Numbered from the stretch's first letter, positions 23,364-32,291 are shown. The stretch is 64,000 nucleotides of DNA from JAKFEW01 sp036675505 (GCA_036675505.1 JAKFEW010000156.1:32234-96233); one strand, 5' to 3'. Program-made: numbers and translations. Notes: generated from the letters alone by a model not told the origin.

Positions 23364-24656
23364 CTATGGCGCCAACACCACCACCTTGACGGCGTCTGGC
23401 GTCGCGTATTTCTGCACCGCCTCCAACATCTCCTGGCGGCTCACCTGCCGCACGATCTCCGGATACGTCCGCAGCCAGTGCGGGTCGCCCGCGACCACCG
23501 CCGCGAAGCCGAGGCCGCGCGCCCGCGCGGCGAGGTCCCTGGCCGGCACCGTCGCGGCGTTCGCGACGGCCGCCTGGGCCCGCGCGTGCTCGTCGAGCCG
23601 CACGGTGTTTTGCCTGAGCTCGTCGAAGACCGCCCGCACGGCTTTCTCGCCGGCCGGCAGGGCGGCGGGCTCGGCCTGAACGGTCAGCAGGAGCGGCGAT
23701 GGTCCGGCGAGGCGGACGAAGCGCGCGCCGACGTTGGCGGAACCCGCCGGCTCGCCGAGAGCCTTCTCGAGCCGGGTGCGCGCCACGTGCAGCACCATCT
23801 CCAGCGCCGCCTGCTCGCGCGGCGACTTCACGTCGGCACCTTTCACGCCTGCCGCGATGGTGGGCCGCGGGAACTTCCAGGTCCAGACGCCCGTCACGGC
23901 GCGCGTGGGCGCTGCTTCGCCGGGCGCCACGCGCTTGAGCACGGCGGCGTAGCTCCGAACCACGATGCCGACAGCCTTGCCGGTGTCGAGGTCGCCGGCG
24001 AGCACGACCCGGAGGCGGCCCGGCAGGTAGTTGCGGTCGAAGAATGCGCGGGCGTCTCCGGTGTTGAGCCCGCGGACCGTCTCGGGATCGCCGGACGGCG
24101 GATGGCCATAATCGGCCCCATAGGTCGCGGCCATGAAGGCCTCGGCAGCGGCGGCTTCACGGTCCTGAGACAGCCTGGTCAGGTCCATCGTCAACGCCCG
24201 TGCCACCGGCTCCTGCGCCAGGGCGTCCCAGTCGGGCGCGGCGAGCGCCTTGCCCGCCAGCGCCACGCCAGCCTCGAGCTGGTTGGCAGGCAGCCGCAAC
24301 TGGAAGTGCGTGAAATCCCGGTCCACTTCGAGGGTGCCGTCGCCACCGAGCGCCTTCACGCCCGGCAACAGGGCCGCTTTGCCGCCCTGCCAGATCATGC
24401 GCGCGGTCATCGCGGCGACGCCCGGGTAGCCCGGGAAGTCCTGCGCGGAGCCCGCCGCGACCCAGGTATCGATCACGACCCGCCGGGTCGCGTGATCCTC
24501 GGCCGTCAACACAGCGGCCCCGCCGGGGAGCTTGAACTCGCCGACCATTCCGACGTCCTGGGCGAGCGCGGGAGCGGGGCCCCCGGCCAGCATGAGCCCG
24601 CCCGCGGCGACGAGGCAGAGGCGATGGCGACGAGGGCGCGGAGACGCAAGCTGCAT
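23364..24656 (-). CDS. exported M16 (insulinase-like) peptidase homologue lacking the zinc motif
   Basis: This 430-residue protein has a signal peptide (hydrophobic core to PALAQ) and a two-lobed M16 layout. At the place where active M16 enzymes carry HxxEH the sequence is PGVAAMTARMIWQGG, without His or Glu. The second half includes AFFDRNYLPGRLRVVLAGDLD, typical of M16. It is therefore probably the non-catalytic partner type or a chaperone-like subunit; no catalytic partner is in the window. The ATG at 24656 has GGAGG four bases upstream, and the alternative ATG 13 codons earlier has none. Confidence 0.75.
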   Translation of the reverse strand: MQLASPRPRRHRLCLVAAGGLMLAGGPAPALAQDVGMVGEFKLPGGAAVLTAEDHATRRVVIDTWVAAGSAQDFPGYPGVAAMTARMIWQGGKAALLPGVKALGGDGTLEVDRDFTHFQLRLPANQLEAGVALAGKALAAPDWDALAQEPVARALTMDLTRLSQDREAAAAEAFMAATYGADYGHPPSGDPETVRGLNTGDARAFFDRNYLPGRLRVVLAGDLDTGKAVGIVVRSYAAVLKRVAPGEAAPTRAVTGVWTWKFPRPTIAAGVKGADVKSPREQAALEMVLHVARTRLEKALGEPAGSANVGARFVRLAGPSPLLLTVQAEPAALPAGEKAVRAVFDELRQNTVRLDEHARAQAAVANAATVPARDLAARARGLGFAAVVAGDPHWLRTYPEIVRQVSRQEMLEAVQKYATPDAVKVVVLAP

Positions 24657-24692
24657 AGGACCTCCGGACGGCTGAAACGGGACGCCACCTGT

Positions 24693-24706
24693 CATAGCAT
24701 GCTATG
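24693..24706. promoter_or_regulatory. perfect 14-bp palindrome in a divergent promoter region
   Basis: CATAGCATGCTATG is its own reverse complement and lies in the 62-bp gap between the divergent M16-like and PlsC-like genes. Position and symmetry suggest an operator for a dimeric regulator; no specific family can be named. Confidence 0.4.
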
Positions 24707-24718
24707 GTGGAGGCGTCC

Positions 24719-25420
24719 ATGAACCTGCCTGCTCCGCGCTCACTGACGATCCATGAGCTGGCCCGGTACTCGGTACCGGGCTTGATGCACGCGCGCATCG
24801 AGGGGATGGACGCGCCGCCGCGCGAGGGGCCGCTGCTGCTGCTGGTGAACCCCTGCAGCCTGCTCGACCCGTGGCTGCTCACGCTCGCCGCGGGCCGCCC
24901 AATCCAGACCGGGGTAGAGACGCCGCTCTTCTGGCTCCCGGGGCTCGGCTCGCTGGCCAGCCGCCTGAACACGGTGCCCCTGCCGCCCCAACGGCCCGCC
25001 GACCTCGAGACCTGGAACGCTGAAACTGCTTCGGTCTCGCAGGCTTACGCCGACGCGCTCGACCGCGGTCACGCCGTCGCACTTTTCGTGCAGCCGGAAA
25101 TCGAGGAGCGACCGGAAGGCCCCCGTTACGCCTTGCCGCCGGCGTTTCTCGACGTGCTGCTCGCCACGCGTGGCGAGCGCATCCCCGTCGTCCCAGCCTT
25201 CGCCGCCGGCCGGGGCCGCCAACTCAAGCTGCTCGACAACCCGCTGCTGGCGCGGCTCCTACGCGCCGGCGCGAGCGTGGCGGACTGGTCATGGCCGCCG
25301 GTGCTCTACAGCGACAACGCCCTGCGCCTGGGCAGGCCAGTGATCTGGCGTGATGGGGGTGGCAGCACCCTACAAGACTTCCGCACCCAAGTGGAAGATT
25401 CGCTAGGCGCCCTGATCTGA
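24719..25420 (+). CDS. PlsC-like acyltransferase homologue with altered catalytic motif
   Basis: This 233-residue protein has the layout of 1-acylglycerol-3-phosphate acyltransferases. GPLLLLVNPCSLLDPWLL aligns with the NHxSxxDP motif, but the catalytic His position is Pro, and the later FPEGTR motif is only vaguely present (FVQPEIEERPEG). It is probably not an active acyltransferase in the usual sense. GGTGGAGG before the ATG at 24719 supports this start over the ATG at 24704. Its last seven codons are the beginning of a 63-bp tandem repeat. Confidence 0.55.
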   Translation: MNLPAPRSLTIHELARYSVPGLMHARIEGMDAPPREGPLLLLVNPCSLLDPWLLTLAAGRPIQTGVETPLFWLPGLGSLASRLNTVPLPPQRPADLETWNAETASVSQAYADALDRGHAVALFVQPEIEERPEGPRYALPPAFLDVLLATRGERIPVVPAFAAGRGRQLKLLDNPLLARLLRAGASVADWSWPPVLYSDNALRLGRPVIWRDGGGSTLQDFRTQVEDSLGALI

Positions 25421-25555
25421 ACCCCCTGGAAGGGGGTGGGTGGGCGGGGCGGCTGTCATGATTCGCTAGGCGCCCTGATTTAAACCCCCTGGAAGGGGGT
25501 GGGCGGGCGGGGCGGCTGTAATGATTCGCTAGGCGCCCTGATCTGAACCCCCTGA
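25397..25555 (+). repeat. 63-bp tandem repeat (two full copies and one partial) with hairpin and G-run
   Basis: Units start at 25397, 25460 and 25523. Each has the 3' end of the acyltransferase-like CDS (GATTCGCTAGGCGCCCTGAT), a 7-bp hairpin (ACCCCCT-GGA-AGGGGGT, in copies 1 and 2), and a G-rich tract with at least four runs of three or more G. The third unit is cut off where it meets the 3' end of the GGDEF/HD-GYP gene, forming a hybrid hairpin with AGGGGGTT. It lies between convergent genes. Confidence 0.9.
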
Positions 25556-25567
25556 TCTAGGGGGTTG
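25546..25567. terminator. bidirectional hairpin at convergent gene ends
   Basis: AACCCCCT (25546-25553) pairs with AGGGGGTT (25559-25566) around GATCT. It includes the stop codon of the minus-strand GGDEF/HD-GYP gene. It has no T-run and probably works with the upstream repeat hairpins. Confidence 0.5.
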
Positions 25568-28500
25568 GTGCCGTGTCGCGGTGCTTCACGACCACCTCCA
25601 GGCGGTCGATCAGCGCCGGGTCGAAGTGCTGGGAGCGACGCAGCTCGTGGAGCGCCTGTTCCTGCGTCATCGCCTGCCGGTACGGCCGCGTCGACGTCAT
25701 CGCCTCGAAAGCGTCCGCAACCGCCAGGATGCGCGCCATGACCGGAATCTCCTCGCCACGCAGGCCGTCCGGGTAGCCGGAGCCGTCCATGCGCTCGTGG
25801 TGATGCCGCACGATCGGCACGATCTCGCGCAGCGCCTCGACGTAGCCGAGGATGCGCGCGCCGACGACCGGGTGCGAGCGCACCAGCTCGCGTTCCTCGT
25901 GAGACAGCGGCGAGGCCTTTTCGAAGACCTTGTCAGGTATGCTGATCTCGCCGATGTCGTGCAACCGCACGGCCTGGCGAATCTGCTCGATCTGCGTCTC
26001 GGCGAGGCCCGAGCTGGCGGCGAGCGCGGAGACCAGGGCCGTCAGGCGGCTGGGCTCACCGCGTTGCTTCGCGCGCGTCTCGAGGGCCTCCGCGAGCGCG
26101 GCGACCGCGTCGAGGTAGCGCGACTGGCGATCGGCTTCCTGGCGGTGGCGGGCCAGCGCGGCGGCCAGCCGGCTGCCGATGCCTTTACCGAGTCGCACGT
26201 CCAGCGGCGTGAAGTGGTTCAAGTGCTCGCTCAGGCAATACAGCACGCCCAGGCTGACGTCTTCATGTACCAGTGGCAACATGATCGCCGAGCGCGCGGG
26301 GCGCATGGCCTCGAGCTGTTCGTGGAAGGGCCGGTTCACGCGCGGGTCGGCGTGGACGTCGCCGATCAGGCAGACCTCCTGGAAGACGAAGCAGTGGCCA
26401 CTCAGGCTTTGCTCGAGCGGCACGCTCCAGTCGGCGCCGAGCGCGTTCAGGCCCCAGGACCCCGAAACACGTAGCAGCTTGTTGGTTGGATCGGGCAGCA
26501 ACACGAGGCAGGCGTCGCCACCCATGGCGCGCGCAGTGAGGTGGGCGATTTCGGCCAGCACCGCGTCGGGCTCGAAGTTCGCGCCGAGGCGGCTTTCGAG
26601 CTCCGCGACCAGGGTCAGGTGCTCACTCGTGGCCTGGTAGAAGTCGTGCCAGACCTGCGCCACCATCAGCTGGAGCACGTGGAAGAGGCGCTCCTGGATC
26701 ATGCCGACGGTCATGCGCTCCTCCAGGGAGAAAGGCGCGCCTTGCACCAGGGCCTGGGTCTTCTTGTAGAAGGCCAGGATCGCGTGTTCCATCTGGGTGA
26801 TCGTGACGCCGTCCTGGATCAGGCGGGCGAGCTCGGCCTGCACGTCCCGGTAGATCGGAAAGCGTACGAAGCGCTCGAGCCAGCCGTTGCGCTCTTCCTC
26901 TGTGCTGCCGAGCTTCAGGAGCAGCACCGACACGAACTCGTTGGCGAGCTTGCGCCAGAAATCGTGGGCGCCTCCCAGGGCTTCGCACACGCGCGGGTCG
27001 CCCCACCAGGTGTCGAAGGCGGCATCGATGTTGCCCGTGAGGTAGCGACCCCAGTCGTCGGTGGAAATACTTGAAACGGCGCGCATCTGCCGGCGCAACG
27101 TCGGTTCGGGTGCCTGCTCCTGCCGGGTGGTCGTGATGGCGACCGGCTGGTCCGGCATGTACACCACGCGGCTGACCCGGTCTCGGCCTTCGTGCTTGGA
27201 CTGGTAAAGGCACTTGTCGGCTTGATCGATGATCGCCTTGGGCTCGAGCAGGCTCAGCGGGTCGCTCGCGAGGCCCACGCTGGCCGTCACCGTCAGCGGC
27301 GTCTGGGCACGGCCCCAAAAGGGATGCGCCTTGATGTTGCGGCGGATGCGCTCCGCGACCTCGAGCGCCGCTTCCGGCGGCGTCTCGGGCAGGATCACGA
27401 CAAACTCCTCGCCGCCGTAGCGCGCCACGAGGTCCGTTTCGCGGGTGCTCTTTTGTAACACGCGCGCCACGCCCTGCAGCACCTGGTCGCCGAGCAAGTG
27501 GCCGTGGGTGTCGTTGAACTTCTTGAAGTGGTCGACGTCGAGGATGACGAGCGACGTGCAATGCTTGTGGCGACGCGCGCGGGCGAGCTCGGCCGTGAGC
27601 TGCTCCTCGAAATATCGGCGGTTGTAGAGCTTCGTCAGCCCGTCGGTCACGGCCAGCTGCTGGGTGGCACGGTAAAGCTGCGCGTTCCTGATCGCGACCG
27701 CCGCTTGCGAGGCCAGGATCTTGAGCAGGCGCTCGTCGCCTTCGTCGAAGGCCGAGTCCGAGCGGTGCAGCAGCGCGATCACGCCGAGCAGCTCCTGGTC
27801 CGTCGTAACCGGCACGGCGAGCAGCGAGCGGAAGCCGGAGAGCACACCCACGTCGAGCGACTCCGCGGCGAGGTCGGCGACCAGGGCCGCGCGCTTCTCC
27901 TTCGCGACGTCGCCGATCAGGCCATGCTCGAGCGGCAGCTTGAGGGGCGTCTTGGGCGTCAGCGGATCGCTCGTGGCCTGCCGCACCAGCATGTTCGCGG
28001 CCGGATCGAGCAGGAAAATCATGCAATCGTGGTAGCCGACGACGCGGCGCATTTCCTGGGTGATGAGCGTGAGCGTCTGATCCAGCTCGATCTGGCTCGA
28101 AATGCGGGTGGCCACCTGTTGGAGGATCGTGAGCTGCTGGTTGAACTCGGCCAGCGCCTGTTCGGACTTCTTGACCTGGATGTAGAGCCGCACGCCATAT
28201 GCGGTGGCGAACATGGGGATCAGCACGAGGCCGGCACCCCACCAGCCTTGCTCCTCATACATGTAAGCCATCATCAGGGCCATCGGCGCGAGCGCCACGG
28301 TGACGATGATCTCGGTGCGATCGTCCTCCCAGAGGATCCGCCAGGGCGAGAGGCCCTTCTTGAGCGACAGGTAGCCATCGACGATCAAGAAGGTGACGAT
28401 GAGGTAGGTCAGCGTGGCGAGCGCGACGTAGGAATTGTCATCAGGCCCGGGGTAGCCGTAGATGTAGACGTGGCCGTACGTCAGCGCGTAGTTCGCCGCG

Positions 28501-28937
28501 ATGTAGGCGAGCGAAAGCTGGCCGATGTTGAAAAGCGCGAAGGCCGGCTCACGGCGCGGGGGCATCACCGCGGAGACCAGGTTGACGAAGACGACCACAC
28601 CGATCGCCGCGGTCAACCCCAGCATGAGCATCGCCGCGAAGGCGATCAAGAACCCCGCGGACATCCGGCCGCCTTTGGGTAGCGGGATGTGAGTCATCTC
28701 GGCGACCAGCCCGAGGCCCAGCAACAGGTAGAACGTCGGGTTCGCGATCAGCGTCCCGCGCGTGGCGTCGGCGAAGCTCCCGCCGTGCGTCACCACCTCG
28801 ACCAGGCCGACGAAGCCCGCGTCCGTGACCAGCACCCAGCCACCTGCGAGCGCGCCGAGGAGCGCCACCAGCCAGAAGTAGCCGGTTGCCAGGTTTTGGG
28901 AGACGGTCGATCGGTTGGGTGTAATTGGAAGGGACAT
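25557..28937 (-). CDS. membrane GGDEF / HD-GYP cyclic-di-GMP enzyme with GAF domains
   Basis: This is a 1126-residue signalling protein. Order: about seven membrane helices (20-250), GAF (about 275-420), GGDEF (about 430-595), an unrecognised helical module (about 625-735), a second GAF (about 780-930) and HD-GYP (about 940-1120). The cyclase site is GGEEF (508-512) with an RxxD inhibitory site (RETD, 499-502). The phosphodiesterase has HDIGE (993-997) and HHERMDGSGYP (about 1046-1056). Both activities look intact, so it may make and degrade cyclic-di-GMP. gatC lies 54 bp upstream on the same strand. Confidence 0.92.
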   Translation of the reverse strand: MSLPITPNRSTVSQNLATGYFWLVALLGALAGGWVLVTDAGFVGLVEVVTHGGSFADATRGTLIANPTFYLLLGLGLVAEMTHIPLPKGGRMSAGFLIAFAAMLMLGLTAAIGVVVFVNLVSAVMPPRREPAFALFNIGQLSLAYIAANYALTYGHVYIYGYPGPDDNSYVALATLTYLIVTFLIVDGYLSLKKGLSPWRILWEDDRTEIIVTVALAPMALMMAYMYEEQGWWGAGLVLIPMFATAYGVRLYIQVKKSEQALAEFNQQLTILQQVATRISSQIELDQTLTLITQEMRRVVGYHDCMIFLLDPAANMLVRQATSDPLTPKTPLKLPLEHGLIGDVAKEKRAALVADLAAESLDVGVLSGFRSLLAVPVTTDQELLGVIALLHRSDSAFDEGDERLLKILASQAAVAIRNAQLYRATQQLAVTDGLTKLYNRRYFEEQLTAELARARRHKHCTSLVILDVDHFKKFNDTHGHLLGDQVLQGVARVLQKSTRETDLVARYGGEEFVVILPETPPEAALEVAERIRRNIKAHPFWGRAQTPLTVTASVGLASDPLSLLEPKAIIDQADKCLYQSKHEGRDRVSRVVYMPDQPVAITTTRQEQAPEPTLRRQMRAVSSISTDDWGRYLTGNIDAAFDTWWGDPRVCEALGGAHDFWRKLANEFVSVLLLKLGSTEEERNGWLERFVRFPIYRDVQAELARLIQDGVTITQMEHAILAFYKKTQALVQGAPFSLEERMTVGMIQERLFHVLQLMVAQVWHDFYQATSEHLTLVAELESRLGANFEPDAVLAEIAHLTARAMGGDACLVLLPDPTNKLLRVSGSWGLNALGADWSVPLEQSLSGHCFVFQEVCLIGDVHADPRVNRPFHEQLEAMRPARSAIMLPLVHEDVSLGVLYCLSEHLNHFTPLDVRLGKGIGSRLAAALARHRQEADRQSRYLDAVAALAEALETRAKQRGEPSRLTALVSALAASSGLAETQIEQIRQAVRLHDIGEISIPDKVFEKASPLSHEERELVRSHPVVGARILGYVEALREIVPIVRHHHERMDGSGYPDGLRGEEIPVMARILAVADAFEAMTSTRPYRQAMTQEQALHELRRSQHFDPALIDRLEVVVKHRDTAPTP

Positions 28938-28991
28938 CTCGCGGCGGGGCTAGCGGCCTTCGGCCATCCCTACCATACCCACGGAGCCTCG

Positions 28992-29279
28992 TCAGGACTC
29001 CAGGATCTTGGGCACACGGAAGTAAGCGCCCTCGCGATGCGGTGCGTTCGCGAGCACCTGCTCCAACGGGAGCGAGGGACGCGGCAGGTCGTCGCGGAAG
29101 GCGTTGCTCACCGGTAGCGGGTGGGCCGTCAGCGGCACGTCCGTGGTGTCGAGGCCCTTGAGCTCGTCGAAGAAGCCGAGGATGCGACCGAGCTGCTCGG
29201 TATAGACGCCGACCTCGGCGTCGTCGAGGCGCAAACGCGCGAGCTTGGCGATGTGGCGGACTTCGTCTTGTTGAATCAT
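28992..29279 (-). CDS. gatC: aspartyl/glutamyl-tRNA amidotransferase subunit C
   Basis: This 95-residue protein matches GatC throughout: EVRHIAKLARLRLDDAEV near the N-terminus, a LGRILGFFDELKGLDTTDVPLT middle, LRDD-like FRDDLPRPS, and a C-terminal YFRVPKILE. It stabilises the GatCAB complex that converts Glu-tRNA(Gln) or Asp-tRNA(Asn). gatA and gatB are not in the window. GGAGG lies five bases upstream of the ATG. Confidence 0.95.
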   Translation of the reverse strand: MIQQDEVRHIAKLARLRLDDAEVGVYTEQLGRILGFFDELKGLDTTDVPLTAHPLPVSNAFRDDLPRPSLPLEQVLANAPHREGAYFRVPKILES

Positions 29280-29300
29280 GGGAGCCTCCGGCGAGCGGAC

Positions 29301-29329
29301 ATGATCGCCGCGACGGATGCGAAAGTCAA
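29301..29329 (-). promoter_or_regulatory. promoter for gatC
   Basis: On the minus strand, TTGACT (29324-29329) and GATCAT (29301-29306) are separated by 17 bp. The leader would be about 15 nt. Confidence 0.5.
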
Positions 29330-29387
29330 CGGCAGGGGTATGATGGCCTGGCCGTTCGGTCGAAGCGACGCCGTGAGGAGGTCCGAG

Positions 29388-29867
29388 ATGGATAAGGGTG
29401 GAAACCAGGGCAAGGGCAAGCCGCCCGCACGTCAGGTGCCGGGCCTGGGCGCCAAGCCAGTGGCACGCCCGCCCGCGCGCGTCGTGCCCGCCGCCAAGGC
29501 CGCCGAGCCCCCGTCGGGGCTGCTCGGACAGACCGCCGGCCTGCTTTCCGCGGTGCTCGGCACCACCAGCGAGGAAACCCGGTCGGTCCAGGCCGTGTTC
29601 AAGGCTTTGGGACAGCCCGGCAAGCAGGTCGTCCTCGAGCTGCCGTGGTACGCCGACGGCGGCACGCACCAGCTGGTGCTGCGCGCGCGCGAGGGCGATC
29701 GCGTGACGTTCTACAACCCGCTCGGCCACAACGCGGGCCCCGGCGCCGAGCTGACGGACGGCCTGCGCCGCCGCGTCGAGCCGGATGGCAGCGAGAGTGC
29801 GGCGCTCACGGATATCGAGGCGCTCTTCCGGGCCGGGACGGCGCGGGCCCTGATCGCGGCAATCTGA
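29388..29867 (+). CDS. hypothetical protein with Pro/Ala-rich N-terminus
   Basis: This 159-residue protein has a disordered, basic, Pro/Ala-rich N-terminus (about 1-45), followed by a compact domain with LPWYADGGTHQLVLRAREGDRVTFYNPLGHNAGPGAEL. I recognise no family. It has no signal peptide or membrane helix. AGGAGG lies close upstream of the ATG at 29388, and a TATGAT box is at 29339-29344. It is read divergently from gatC. Confidence 0.65.
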   Translation: MDKGGNQGKGKPPARQVPGLGAKPVARPPARVVPAAKAAEPPSGLLGQTAGLLSAVLGTTSEETRSVQAVFKALGQPGKQVVLELPWYADGGTHQLVLRAREGDRVTFYNPLGHNAGPGAELTDGLRRRVEPDGSESAALTDIEALFRAGTARALIAAI

Positions 29868-29938
29868 CGGCTCACCGGGCCGGGCCCGCACCCGCGGGTC
29901 CATCGCGGAGCGGCGTGGTACCATAAGGCGCCATCCCA

Positions 29939-29969
29939 GCGCCCGCGGCTCCGCCGCCGGAGGCGGCCG
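29939..29969. repeat. dispersed 31-bp palindromic repeat (copy B, diverged)
   Basis: This copy matches the lptA copies at roughly 27 of 31 positions and keeps the CCGCCGGAGGCGG core. It lies 17 bp upstream of the carbonic anhydrase-like gene, in its 5' leader region. Confidence 0.65.
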
Positions 29970-29985
29970 AGCCCGTACTGCGACC

Positions 29986-30510
29986 ATGGATCCTGATTTC
30001 CAGCTGCCCGACAACGTCGACATCCACGAGACCGCCTTCATCGCGCCCAACGCCACGGTGCTCGGAAACGTGCGGATCGGCGCCCACGCGAGCGTCTGGT
30101 TCGGCGCGGTCGTACGCGCGGAGCAAGCTCAGGTCGAGATCGGCGAACGCACGAACGTCCAGGATGGCGCCATCGTGCATGTCGACGCCGGGTTCCCCGC
30201 GGTGCTCGGCAAGAACGTGACGGTGGGGCACCGCGCGGTCATTCACGGCGCGACCGTGGAGGACGACTGCATCGTCGGCATCGGCGCCATTCTGTTGAAC
30301 GGCGCGCACATCGGCGCCAACTCGATCGTGGCTGCCGGCGCCCTGGTGCCGGAAGGCAAGCGGTTTCCGCCCAACTCGCTGCTCATGGGCGTGCCGGCCA
30401 AGGTCGCGCGTACGCTGTCCCCGGAAGAGGCGGCGCGCGTCGGTCGCGGCGCCGACCACTATGTCGCCTACGGCGCCGCCTACGCGCGACGACTCGGCGA
30501 CCTGATATAG
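29986..30510 (+). CDS. gamma-carbonic anhydrase-like hexapeptide protein
   Basis: This 174-residue left-handed beta-helix protein has hexapeptide repeats from about residue 18 to 130 and a C-terminal helix. Zinc-site His residues appear in DGAIVHVD and TVGHRAVIHG. Family members (YrdA/PaaY/CaiE-like) bind metal; only some hydrate CO2, so the activity is uncertain. No clear RBS is seen upstream of the ATG. The stop is 5 bp before the LptC-like gene, so it may be the first gene of the Lpt operon. Confidence 0.85.
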   Translation: MDPDFQLPDNVDIHETAFIAPNATVLGNVRIGAHASVWFGAVVRAEQAQVEIGERTNVQDGAIVHVDAGFPAVLGKNVTVGHRAVIHGATVEDDCIVGIGAILLNGAHIGANSIVAAGALVPEGKRFPPNSLLMGVPAKVARTLSPEEAARVGRGADHYVAYGAAYARRLGDLI

Positions 30511-30515
30511 GGCCG

Positions 30516-31100
30516 ATGCGCGGAATGCTCTTGGTCGGCGCCGCCATGGCCTGGGCGTCCGGTTGTTCCGGCGTCGGCGAGCGTGAGGCGCCGCAGGCAG
30601 CCGCCAGCGGGCCGGCCTCGCCATTGGTTTCGCTCGATCGGGCCGAGTTCGGCGAGCACGACGCCGGCGCCCCGGTCTGGAAGGCGACGGCGGCCCGGGC
30701 GGCGTTTCGGCCCGACGCGAAGGTGGTCGATCTCGTCGCTGTCGACGCGCGCTTCTTCGAGGACGGGCGGGCGGTGACGCGGGGGCGATCGCCCCAGGCC
30801 GTCTGGCGTCAGGCTGAGCATGATCTGTCGCTCAGCGGCGGCGTCACGCTCGAGGCGGTCAACGACAAGGCGGGCGTGGCCGCCCGCGAGGCCCGTTGGG
30901 ACCCCGCCACCGGTCGGCTGCTCGCGACCGGCGGCGTGCGGTTCTGGCAGGGCGCCAACCGGTTGACGGCGCCGGAACTGCGGGCGGATCGCGCGCTGCG
31001 GCGCGTCGAGCTCACGGGCGGCGTCCACGGCGTGTTCGCGCTCGGCGCGGGAACCCGGCAGCTCTTCGACCTGTCTACCGGTGCGAGGAGGCAGCGGTGA
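30516..31100 (+). CDS. lptC: LptC-like lipoprotein
   Basis: This 194-residue protein has a lipobox (ASGC, Cys17) and an OstA-like beta-jellyroll: repeated VWKATAARAAFRPDAKVVDLV, GGVTLEAVNDKAGVAAREARWDP and GGVRFWQGANRLTAPELRAD strands. It resembles LptC, which moves lipopolysaccharide from the LptBFG pump to LptA. A lipoprotein anchor instead of a membrane helix is unusual for LptC but occurs in divergent lineages. The stop overlaps the next gene's GTG (GTGA). Confidence 0.75.
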   Translation: MRGMLLVGAAMAWASGCSGVGEREAPQAAASGPASPLVSLDRAEFGEHDAGAPVWKATAARAAFRPDAKVVDLVAVDARFFEDGRAVTRGRSPQAVWRQAEHDLSLSGGVTLEAVNDKAGVAAREARWDPATGRLLATGGVRFWQGANRLTAPELRADRALRRVELTGGVHGVFALGAGTRQLFDLSTGARRQR

Positions 31101-31558
31101 ATCGCGTCGTGCTCGTTGCCATGCTGCTCGTTGCCATGCAGCTCGTTGCCCAGCCGGCCTGGGCCGCGCCATCGCCGCAGGGCGCCCGCGGCTCAACCGC
31201 CGGAGGCGGTCATAGCGCCCGCGGCTCAACCGCCGGAGGCGGTCAAATGGAAATCGAGGCGCAGTCCACCACCTACGACGGCAAGGCCCACACCTACCAG
31301 GTCAAAGGCAAGGTCCGCATCACGCTCCCGCAGCTGACCGTCACCTGCGACGAGGCCACCATCCACGCCGCGCCCACCGAAGACCGCGTGCTGCGGGTCG
31401 TGTTCGCCGGCCGCGTCGAAGCCAAGCGGGGCGCAGACTCCTTCCGCGCCGACCGGATCACCTACCACGTCGCCGAGCGCAAGCTGGTCGCCGAAGGCAC
31501 CACCAAGACCCGCATTCAACTTCCCGCCGGGGCCCAAGGCCCCATCACCGGCCCCTAG
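31097..31558 (+). CDS. lptA: LptA-like periplasmic OstA-domain protein carrying an in-frame palindromic repeat
   Basis: This 153-residue protein has a signal peptide ending near PAWAA and an OstA-like domain (about residues 50-145: EIEAQSTTYDGKAHTYQVKGKV through KLVAEGTTKTRIQLP). It fits LptA, the periplasmic bridge of lipopolysaccharide transport. Between them, 22 residues are two 11-residue repeats (ARGSTAGGGHS and ARGSTAGGGQM) encoded by two copies of the genome's 31-bp palindromic element. The start is GTG inside the LptC stop, and GAGGAGG precedes it. Confidence 0.75.
   Translation: MNRVVLVAMLLVAMQLVAQPAWAAPSPQGARGSTAGGGHSARGSTAGGGQMEIEAQSTTYDGKAHTYQVKGKVRITLPQLTVTCDEATIHAAPTEDRVLRVVFAGRVEAKRGADSFRADRITYHVAERKLVAEGTTKTRIQLPAGAQGPITGP
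31182..31245. repeat. dispersed 31-bp palindromic repeat, two in-frame tandem copies (C and D)
   Basis: Identical 31-bp copies lie at 31182-31212 and 31215-31245 with a 33-bp period (11 codons). Each has GCGCCCGCGGCTC and the hairpin ACCGCC-GGA-GGCGGT. They fall just after the signal peptide of the LptA-like protein and keep the frame. Confidence 0.9.
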
Positions 31559-31571
31559 CCGAGGATTCCCA

Positions 31572-32287
<716 letters not shown>

Positions 32288-32291
<4 letters not shown>

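Noticed and set aside
25397..25555. CRISPR-like array
   Set aside because: The repeats are contiguous with no variable spacers, and they include the end of a CDS.
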